From the NCBI RefSeq assembly GCF_900102895.1, contig NZ_FNGD01000005.1:1-64000 (forward strand): a DNA stretch of 64,000 nt. The letters are read 5' to 3'. The DNA comes from Arthrobacter sp. ov407. GTDB lineage: Bacteria > Actinomycetota > Actinomycetes > Actinomycetales > Micrococcaceae. A program made the position numbers and the translations under genes. The notes below the pieces were generated by a model, which was given only the letters and a program-made list of their open reading frames with translations, made no database searches and was not told where the DNA came from. Below, one piece after another: positions 42,822 to 49,705 of the stretch (its first letter is position 1; each line of letters starts with the position of its first letter).

Positions 42822-44162
42822 ATGGATCCACAGCAGCGGTCAGCCGGCCGCCCGGTCCCCATGCCGGACCGCGACCCGGTGATCGACCTTGTGCGGTTCT
42901 TCTGCCTGGCATTGGTGGTGGTCGCGCACACGATGATGGTGAGCCCCGTGCTGCACCCGGACGGTACTGTGACCAGCGAAAACATCCTGGGCAACGAGCG
43001 CTGGTTTGAGCCTGTGGTGTGGGTCCTCCAGATCATGCCGCTGTTCTTTGTGGCCGGCGGGATCACCGGTCTGCAGTCCTGGCGGCGGCTCCGCGCCAGG
43101 GGCGGCAACGCCTTTGATTTCATGCAGGGCCGGCTGCTGCGCCTGATCCGTCCGGCTGCTGTCCTGCTGGCCGTCATGTTCACCGTCCTGTCGCTGGCCC
43201 GCCTGGCAGGCGTTGACGCCCAGGTCATCGAACTGCTCACCAGCGGAGCCGGGATGCCGCTGTGGTTCCTGGCCGCCTACCTCGCCGCGCAACTCAACCT
43301 TCCGTGGCTGGCGGCGCTCCACTCCCGCGCGCCGTGGCTGACCCTCGCCGGGCTCACCACCCTGGTGGTGACGGTCGATTGCCTGCGGGGAGTGCTGCCG
43401 CCGCTGGCCTACCTGAACATGGTGTTCGTGTGGTGCGCCGTGCAGCAGCTCGGATTCATCGTGGCAGACGGCGAGCGGCTGCAGCCGGGCCGGCCGGCGT
43501 ACTTTGGCATCATGGCTGCCAGCAACATGCTGCTGGGGCTGATAGTCCTGCTGGGGCTGTACTCCGGGAACATGCTGGTTAACCTCAACCCGCCCAATGT
43601 GACGTTGCTGCTCCTGAGCATCTCGCAGGCCGCCGCCCTCCAGCTCTTCCGGCCGGGGCTGTCCCGGATCGCGTCCCTGACCGGCGTGCGGCGAATGATG
43701 GGCGTGGCCGGCCTGCGGTCCATTACCGTCTATCTGTGGCACCTACCCCTGCTGGCGGCAATGTCCGGGCTGCTGCTGCTGACGGATTTTCCCCAGCCGG
43801 TAGGAGGAAGCGCGGCCTGGTGGTGGGGGCGGCCCCTGGTGCTGATGGGCGTCGTCGCGCTGTTGCTGCCCGTGCTGGCGCTGTTTGGCAGGTTGGAGGA
43901 GCGGCCCACGGCGTCCGGCCCGTCGCAGAGCCGCCCGGCGGCCGCCGTACTGCTGGCCGCCGTCGCCGTATTTGTCCCGGCGGTCGACGCGGCGCTCAAC
44001 GGGCTCACTCTTGGGCTCCTCGGCGGGGGTGCCGCCTGCTTCGCGCTCGCCGTCGTGCTCCTGGGGCGGATTCCCGCTCGGCTTACAACGCCAGCTGACC
44101 GGCCGGGCGGATCTGACCCGCCATTGCCACGCCCGCCATTAAGTGCCAATGTCGAACCATGA
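42822..44162 (+). CDS. Acyltransferase-3 family membrane protein
   Basis: The protein has 446 residues with about ten hydrophobic segments. The N-terminal DPVIDLVRFFCLALVVVAHTM and the later SITVYLWHLPLL motif are characteristic of acyltransferase-3 enzymes that O-acylate sugars or lipids at the membrane. AAGGGG precedes the ATG at 42822. The C-terminus is Pro-rich. The stop overlaps the next gene's start (ATGA), so the two are coupled. The acceptor is unknown. Confidence 0.85.
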   Translation: MDPQQRSAGRPVPMPDRDPVIDLVRFFCLALVVVAHTMMVSPVLHPDGTVTSENILGNERWFEPVVWVLQIMPLFFVAGGITGLQSWRRLRARGGNAFDFMQGRLLRLIRPAAVLLAVMFTVLSLARLAGVDAQVIELLTSGAGMPLWFLAAYLAAQLNLPWLAALHSRAPWLTLAGLTTLVVTVDCLRGVLPPLAYLNMVFVWCAVQQLGFIVADGERLQPGRPAYFGIMAASNMLLGLIVLLGLYSGNMLVNLNPPNVTLLLLSISQAAALQLFRPGLSRIASLTGVRRMMGVAGLRSITVYLWHLPLLAAMSGLLLLTDFPQPVGGSAAWWWGRPLVLMGVVALLLPVLALFGRLEERPTASGPSQSRPAAAVLLAAVAVFVPAVDAALNGLTLGLLGGGAACFALAVVLLGRIPARLTTPADRPGGSDPPLPRPPLSANVEP

Positions 44163-44503
44163 CGGAGAACTCGGCAACCACGGAAGACACCTTCACCCCG
44201 GACGTCTCCACAATCAGGAACGACGAGCTGCACCGCTACGAACTCCGTGTCGGCGGCAAGCCCGCCGTCCAGGTGCGCTTCATCGACAGGCCGGGCCATA
44301 TCGACTTCATCCACACGGATACGGCAGAGCAGTTCCAGGGCCAAGGGCTTGCCAAAGTGCTGGCGCACTTCGCCCTCGATGACGTGGTTGCATCCGGCAA
44401 GCGGATCATTCCGAATTGCCCGTTCATGTACCGCTACCTGCGCAAACATGAGTCGTACCACCAGTATGTGGACTGGCCGGAACGGGTGCCCGAGGGAGCC
44501 TGA
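44159..44503 (+). CDS. Small GNAT-fold N-acetyltransferase (YidJ/COG2388 type)
   Basis: The 114-residue protein has the short GNAT acetyl-CoA motif as EQFQGQGLAKVLAHFALDDVV and the family ending IIPNCPFMYRYLRKHESYHQYVDW. Such proteins lack a full GNAT fold and their acceptors are unknown. The start codon overlaps the acyltransferase stop. Confidence 0.88.
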   Translation: MTENSATTEDTFTPDVSTIRNDELHRYELRVGGKPAVQVRFIDRPGHIDFIHTDTAEQFQGQGLAKVLAHFALDDVVASGKRIIPNCPFMYRYLRKHESYHQYVDWPERVPEGA

Positions 44504-44629
44504 CCGCCTCGGCCCGGCGCCGGACCGGCCACAGGCGCGCGGTCCGCTTGTGAGCCGGGGAACAACCTCGTAAGGTTTGAGCAGAGTTATGCAGTTGGCT
44601 CTTGGATAGGTCGCTTTTGGAGAACCCCC

Positions 44630-45394
44630 ATGAACCATAAACTGCGTGTGTTTGTCCGTATGGACATCGATCCCGCACATGTCACGCTCGAAATAACCGG
44701 CTGCGTTGCCCCGTCGGATTCGGCTACCCTCATGCACATCGTGCGTCGCGCCGGCCGCATCGGTGCCGGGGCCGAGGTGATCGTCGACCTCCACGGTACG
44801 TCGCACCTGGACCCGGACGTGTTGCTGGACCTTCGCCGGCTCGCGGCTGACAGCCCCCTGCCGTCCCCGGAGTCCCCGGACGCCGGGGAGCCGGGAACGG
44901 CTGTGCCATTCCGCCTGACCCTCGAGGAGCCTGCTGAGCTGCCTATCTGCCTCCTGCACGTCGGCGCCGAGGCCGAAGTCCTCGCCGAGCTGGACACCGA
45001 AGTCCTCGCCGGACTCGACACCGGGCCGGACTCCGGCCTCAACACCGGACTCGACACAGGGCTGGACTCCGGGCTGGACTCCGGACTGGGGGCGGCCAAC
45101 AGCCCGCTGGCCGCGGAAGCCGGCAGCGTCAGTGACCTTGGTGCCATGGACGGGCTGGCGCTTTCGGAGTACTTCGAGGACACACTGGATCCGGCGGCCA
45201 CGGTCCGGGCCCTGTCCGACACCGCCCTGTGCCGGCTCGCCGACGCCCTGTACCGACACCTCGACACCCCTCGCCCTTCCTACGGAGCGCACACTTGGTA
45301 CGAGCTCGCGGCCGAGGAGCTTCAGAACCGCCACCTGGCGGACGGCGACGGCTCGGCGGAGGACGAACTGGCGCCGGACACGGCCTTGGCCTGA
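44630..45394 (+). CDS. STAS-like protein with a GLD(T/S)G repeat, unknown function
   Basis: The 254-residue protein has an N-terminal region (residues about 5-75) with a STAS/sulfate transporter-antisigma pattern (VTLEITGCVAPSDSATLMHIVRRA, EVIVDLHGTSHLDPDVL). A mid-region repeat GLDTGPDSGLNTGLDTGLDSG follows at about residues 128-153. The C-terminal helical part (LSEYFEDTLDPAATVRALSDTALCRLADALYRHL) looks conserved. TTTTGGAGAACCCCC precedes the ATG. A role as a regulatory scaffold in stress signalling is a guess. Confidence 0.7.
   Translation: MNHKLRVFVRMDIDPAHVTLEITGCVAPSDSATLMHIVRRAGRIGAGAEVIVDLHGTSHLDPDVLLDLRRLAADSPLPSPESPDAGEPGTAVPFRLTLEEPAELPICLLHVGAEAEVLAELDTEVLAGLDTGPDSGLNTGLDTGLDSGLDSGLGAANSPLAAEAGSVSDLGAMDGLALSEYFEDTLDPAATVRALSDTALCRLADALYRHLDTPRPSYGAHTWYELAAEELQNRHLADGDGSAEDELAPDTALA
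45011..45090 (+). repeat. In-frame 12-15-base tandem repeats inside the STAS-like gene
   Basis: Units of the form GGACTCGACACC/GGGCTGGACTCC recur about seven times, encoding alternating GLDTG and GLDSG. They are degenerate at the DNA level. Confidence 0.75.
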
Positions 45395-45419
45395 GCCGCT
45401 ACACCGTTAGGCTGTCGCT

Positions 45420-46202
45420 ATGAACCCACAAACAGCGTCAACGCCGGGCACCACCGCGCTCATTACGGGCGCGACGGCAGGCCTCGGCGCCGAGTTCGCC
45501 CGCCAGCTGGCCGAACAGGGCCACCGCGTGGTGCTCGTGGCCCGCGACGCCGGCCGCCTCGCGGCCACCGCGGCGGAGTTGGAGAACAGCTACGGGGCCG
45601 CGGCCGAGACGATCGCCGCGGACCTGACCGACGACGCCGGGATTGCCGCCGTCGTCGCCCGCCTCACCGATCCCGCACGGCCGGTGGAGATCCTGGTCAA
45701 CAATGCGGGAATCGGCTTGCTGCGGTCCTTCGAGGACAACGACATTGCCGAGGAGAAGAAGCACCTGAAGCTCCATGTCGAAACCGCCATGGAGCTTAGC
45801 CACGCCGCCCTGCAGGGCATGCTCGCCCGCCAGTCCGGCAGGATCATCAACGTCGCCAGCGTGGCAGCCTTCCTGCCGCGTGGAACGTACTCCGCGGCGA
45901 AGGCCTGGCTACTGAGTTTCTCGCGCTCGGCCAACATGGCTTACGCGGCGCGCGGGGTGAAGGTCACCGCCGTGTGCCCCGGCTTCACCCACACCGAGTT
46001 CCACGACCGGATGGGGATGGACAAGACCGTGACGCCGCGCTGGATGTGGCTTGAGGCCCGGCAGGTGGTCAGCGAGGGCCTGACGGACAATGCCAAGGGC
46101 AAAGCCGTCTCGATCCCCAGCAAGCGCTACAAGGTCCTGACATCGGTTTCGCGGGTGCTTCCGTCCCGGCTTGTCGCCGGGCCGCCGCGGCGCGCCAAAT
46201 AG
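45420..46202 (+). CDS. Short-chain dehydrogenase/reductase
   Basis: The 260-residue protein shows the SDR fold: cofactor motif TGATAGLG, NNAGIG, the catalytic Ser in NVASVAAF, and Tyr-x3-Lys in TYSAAKAW. Basic ending RRAK. Arg in VARDAGR after beta-2 suggests NADPH preference. No neighbouring pathway gene reveals the substrate. Start ATG 45420, 25 bp after the preceding gene, so cotranscription is possible. Confidence 0.9.
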   Translation: MNPQTASTPGTTALITGATAGLGAEFARQLAEQGHRVVLVARDAGRLAATAAELENSYGAAAETIAADLTDDAGIAAVVARLTDPARPVEILVNNAGIGLLRSFEDNDIAEEKKHLKLHVETAMELSHAALQGMLARQSGRIINVASVAAFLPRGTYSAAKAWLLSFSRSANMAYAARGVKVTAVCPGFTHTEFHDRMGMDKTVTPRWMWLEARQVVSEGLTDNAKGKAVSIPSKRYKVLTSVSRVLPSRLVAGPPRRAK

Positions 46203-46214
46203 GCGCCGGATACA

Positions 46215-47270
46215 TCAGGGGATAGCTGGGCTCCGGCGCCGGGTCAGCAGCACCACGAGGATTCCGACGGCGGCGCCGACCAGTGTCTCGAGCGCCCGTT
46301 CGGTCACGAGGACGCGGGGATCCGCCGGCGCCGCAAGCTGTCCGATCAGCAGGATCACCGGGGTGAAGGAGACCATGGCGAGGCCGTAATGCCGGGCCAT
46401 GAACAGCTCGGTGCTGAACTGCAGGACGATCACCAGGCACGCCAGGACGGCGGCCTCGTGGCCGGGGAAGGCCAGCGGCGGCGACCCCGGCCACGGGAAG
46501 AGGATGGCGGCGACCACCACCAGGCCCAGGAGTGTGCCGACAATGCGGTGGACGCCGCGGTACACACTGCTGGGCAGATCGGCGCCGGCGAGCGGCACCG
46601 CCGCCGCGGCCATGGCCCAATGCGGGTGGCCGCTGCCGCTGAGGACCCCGATCGTCCCGGCGGCGCCGACGGCGCTCACGTAGCGGGCGGCATGCAGCCA
46701 CGCCGCCCGGCGGCCTGCCCCGCGCAGCACCGTTACGTTCCGCCGGAAACCGCGCTGCCAAGTGCGGCCACGGAACCAGCCGCCAAAGCCAACCATGATC
46801 GAGAACGCGGCCGATCCGGCGGCGATAAGAACAGCCGTCTGCCACGGGACCGCTGCGGGAACGGACGCGCACGCGCCCAGGGCCAGGATCCCGAAGAAGG
46901 GGCCGGCGGGTTTCAGGGCGGTTCTGTCCGTGAACAGCGAGCCCACGCCGGCAAACGCGGCCTCCGTGATCACCAGGGCCCACGAATGAATGTGATGGAC
47001 AGAGAGGAAGACGCCGACTCCCACGCCGGCGAGCAAGAGGATGGCCGCCTGGCCTTGATGGCGGAGCCGGAGCTGATGAGGCTCGGTGCGCCCGTACATG
47101 CCCGTCAGCGCGCCGAAAACGGCGTAGCCGATCAGCTCGGGGCGCCCGGCCACCAAGAGCGCCAGCGTCGGAACGGCCACGCTGATCGCCACCCGCCAGG
47201 CCGACACGTGGTCCTTGTTGGCCGGGGCCAGGCTGTGCAGCGAGCGGATGTGGTGCAGCAGGGACATCAC
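46215..47270 (-). CDS. FUSC-family membrane protein (second copy in window)
   Basis: The 351-residue protein has about ten hydrophobic segments in two halves (VAISVAVPTLALLVAGRPELIGYAVFGALTGMYG; YRGVHRIVGTLLGLVVVAAILFPWPG), the FUSC_2 layout. GAGAGGCAGTTGTG precedes ATG 47270. It may export organic acids. It is convergent with the SDR gene with 12 bp between stops. Confidence 0.82.
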   Translation of the reverse strand: MMSLLHHIRSLHSLAPANKDHVSAWRVAISVAVPTLALLVAGRPELIGYAVFGALTGMYGRTEPHQLRLRHQGQAAILLLAGVGVGVFLSVHHIHSWALVITEAAFAGVGSLFTDRTALKPAGPFFGILALGACASVPAAVPWQTAVLIAAGSAAFSIMVGFGGWFRGRTWQRGFRRNVTVLRGAGRRAAWLHAARYVSAVGAAGTIGVLSGSGHPHWAMAAAAVPLAGADLPSSVYRGVHRIVGTLLGLVVVAAILFPWPGSPPLAFPGHEAAVLACLVIVLQFSTELFMARHYGLAMVSFTPVILLIGQLAAPADPRVLVTERALETLVGAAVGILVVLLTRRRSPAIP

Positions 47271-47339
47271 AACTGCCTCTCGGCTTTCTCTGTTTTCTCC
47301 GGGATCCCCCGGGGACTGAATGTGGTGTGGACACGCCTA

Positions 47340-47388
47340 AGGCCTGTCCCGGATGCTTCCCCAACGGGTCAACATGCGGAACAGGCCT
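47340..47388 (-). terminator. Stem-loop after the MHS transporter gene
   Basis: AGGCCTGT and ACAGGCCT, extended by CCGGATG/CATGCGG with one mismatch, form a long stem with a loop of about 17 bases. It lies about 65 bp after the transporter stop and before the FUSC gene. Confidence 0.45.
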
Positions 47389-47454
47389 CAAAGGGCGGGG
47401 CTGTCAGCTACGTAGCCTGGGCTACTGCTGCCGGGTCCGGTCGGACCGGCAGGC

Positions 47455-49056
47455 TCAAACTGTGGCCGGGACTTTCTCGGCTTCCCCGCGCCCTGCGGTG
47501 GAACCTGCGGCCGGTGCGACCATGGGCATGTCCATGTGCTCAAGGTCGATCAGCGGGTTCTCGTCCTGCGTCGCGACCAGTTCGCGGGCCTCAGCCTGGG
47601 TGTCCACGCTCGGCATGGAGCCGGGCAGCGGCATCTGGGCGGATTCCTTGAGGAAGTAGATCGCTACTGCGCCGATCGCCGAGGTGGCCATCAGGTAGTA
47701 GGCCGGCATCATGTCGTTGCCGGTTGCGGTGATCAGAGCGGCAACGATGAACGGCGTGGTGCCGCCGAAGATGGCCACCGAGAAGTTGTACGCGATGCCC
47801 ATGGCGCCGTAGCGGCTGGCCGTCGGGAACTGGGCCGGCAGGGCCGAAGCCAGGTTGGCCACGTAGAACGTCACCGGGAAAGCAATCAGGGAAAGGCCGG
47901 CCAACGTGGACCAGATTTCACCGATACCGATCAGGAGGAACGCAGGGGTGGCCAGGACGACCGTGCTGATGGCACCGATCCACAGCACGGGGCGGCGGCC
48001 GATCCGGTCAGAGAGCTTGCCGGTCAGCGGGATGCAGAGGCTCATGATGACCAGCACGGGGATGGTCAGCAGCGTGCCGTGCAACTCGTCGTAGCCCTTG
48101 GACTCGGTCAGGTACGTCGGCATGTAGGAGGTCAGTGCGTAGCCAGCGGTGTTTGCTGCCGCTACCAGGATCATCGCGACGATGAGTGAGCGCCAGTACG
48201 CCTTCACGATGCCCACCGGGCCCTTGGAGGCTGCGGTGTCCGAGGCGGTTGCGTCCTTGGCGGCGCTCTCCTGGGCATCCAGGGTTGCCTGGAACTGCGG
48301 CGATTCCTCGATCTTGCTCCGGAAGTACACGGCGATCAGGCCGAGCGGGCCGGCAAGGAGGAACGGGATGCGCCAGCCCCACTGCTCCATGGTGTCCTGG
48401 CCGAGGGTCAGCTGCAGCACCGAAACGAGGGCTGCGCCAAGGGCGAAGCCGAGGTAGCTGCCCATGTCCAGGAAGCTGGCGAAGAATCCGCGGCGCTTGT
48501 CAGGGGCGTACTCGCTCACAAAGGTCGTGGCGCCGGCGTATTCACCGCCGGTAGAGAAGCCCTGGATAACTTTGAACAGGACCAGCAGGACCGCAGCCCA
48601 GATGCCGATCTGTGCGTAGCCGGGCAGGAGCCCGACGGCGAAGGTGCTTGCGGCCATGATCATCAGGGTCGCGGCGAGGACCTTCTGGCGGCCGATCTTG
48701 TCGCCTAGCCAGCCGAACACGACTCCGCCGAGGGGGCGGGCGATGAAGGTGGCGGCGAAGGTTCCCAGCAGGAACAGGGTCTGGACGGACTTGTCCGCCT
48801 CCGGCAGGAACACCGGTCCCATGGTGGTAATCAGGTAGCCGAACACGCCGACGTCGTACCACTCCATGGTGTTACCCACAATGGTGCCGCCGAGCGCCTT
48901 CTTGAGCATCGGCTGGTCGACAACGTTGACGTCGGACTCGCGGAGTCGACGGCGACGTAGCTTCGGTTTCTTCACACCCTTGGGCGCGCCTTGGTTGGTT
49001 CCGCGGGCGTCAATAACGCCTGCTGAAGAGTCGGTCATGCTTCGGTCTGTGGGCAT
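47455..49056 (-). CDS. MFS transporter, metabolite:H+ symporter (ProP/MHS-like)
   Basis: The 533-residue protein has 12 membrane segments and the MHS signatures GNTMEWYDVGVFGYL, ARPLGGVVFGWLGDKIGRQKVL and STGGEYAGATTFVSEYAP. It probably imports a zwitterionic osmolyte or an organic acid with protons. A basic N-terminal tail (KPKLRRRRLRES) and an acidic C-terminal tail flank the core. ATG 49056 (MPTDRSMTD) has TAGGAG 8 bases upstream and is preferred to 49080. Confidence 0.9.
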   Translation of the reverse strand: MPTDRSMTDSSAGVIDARGTNQGAPKGVKKPKLRRRRLRESDVNVVDQPMLKKALGGTIVGNTMEWYDVGVFGYLITTMGPVFLPEADKSVQTLFLLGTFAATFIARPLGGVVFGWLGDKIGRQKVLAATLMIMAASTFAVGLLPGYAQIGIWAAVLLVLFKVIQGFSTGGEYAGATTFVSEYAPDKRRGFFASFLDMGSYLGFALGAALVSVLQLTLGQDTMEQWGWRIPFLLAGPLGLIAVYFRSKIEESPQFQATLDAQESAAKDATASDTAASKGPVGIVKAYWRSLIVAMILVAAANTAGYALTSYMPTYLTESKGYDELHGTLLTIPVLVIMSLCIPLTGKLSDRIGRRPVLWIGAISTVVLATPAFLLIGIGEIWSTLAGLSLIAFPVTFYVANLASALPAQFPTASRYGAMGIAYNFSVAIFGGTTPFIVAALITATGNDMMPAYYLMATSAIGAVAIYFLKESAQMPLPGSMPSVDTQAEARELVATQDENPLIDLEHMDMPMVAPAAGSTAGRGEAEKVPATV

Positions 49057-49424
49057 TTGGGAAGCTCCTAGGGAGATCATTTGCTTGCGACTTGTAGCTG
49101 CCCCGCTCTGGGCAGGCCTTCAATTTTACGGGATTTCTCTGGAGTTTCCGAGTTCCGTGCCGTATGATCGCTCGTTTCGAGTGGCATTTGGAGCCAATCC
49201 GCCAAATTCTTTTGCCCCGTTTCGCCGCGTGGTTACTGGGAACCGGCGATCCCTGCGGCGCCGCGCCCAAATTTTCCGCGCCAGCCCCCGCAAACGCGGG
49301 TTTTTGCGCGGGATTCGGGCCAAAGGCGAGCCCGCCGCAGCCGCTAGAGACATCCCATCCGTGCAGACCTACGATTGATGGACACTTCATTTCACAGCGG
49401 TTCATACAGCGGAAAGGAAGATCA
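49057..49424. other. Divergent intergenic region with a terminator-like hairpin
   Basis: No gene is supported. CCCGC-AAAC-GCGGG followed by TTTTT at 49287-49305 on the plus strand looks like a short intrinsic terminator, though no plus-strand gene lies before it. The AT-richer segment 49100-49210 may hold promoters. Confidence 0.45.
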
Positions 49425-49682
49425 ATGGCGGATCATCAGTTCGGAGAAGAAATCGAGCCCGAGGTCGCGGGCCATCTGGCGCAGTCCATGGCTGAAGCCC
49501 CCGGACCGGAGACCCTGCACCATGCTCCCCCCGGGGCGGGTCAAGGACAGCAATGGCCGGACGGCAGCGGCAAGCAGCGTCACCCCAAGGACCGTGATAC
49601 CGCCCGGGGGCGGCAAGGCCAGCAGGTGGCCACTGGAGCCATGCACCGGCAAAGCCGTCCGCAGATGCCCCACCACGACTAG
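49425..49682 (+). CDS. Small hydrophilic protein of unknown function
   Basis: The 85-residue frame (MADHQFGEEIEPEVAGHLAQSMAEAP) has GGAAAGGAAG ending 4 bases before its ATG, a good ribosome binding site. The product is Gln/Gly/His-rich with a basic second half (GKQRHPKDRDTARGRQGQQVATGAMHRQSRPQ), probably disordered. I do not recognise it. It converges on ligD, with 23 bp between stops. Confidence 0.5.
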   Translation: MADHQFGEEIEPEVAGHLAQSMAEAPGPETLHHAPPGAGQGQQWPDGSGKQRHPKDRDTARGRQGQQVATGAMHRQSRPQMPHHD

Positions 49683-49705
49683 CCCCATCACAACCGGCCC
49701 CATAA

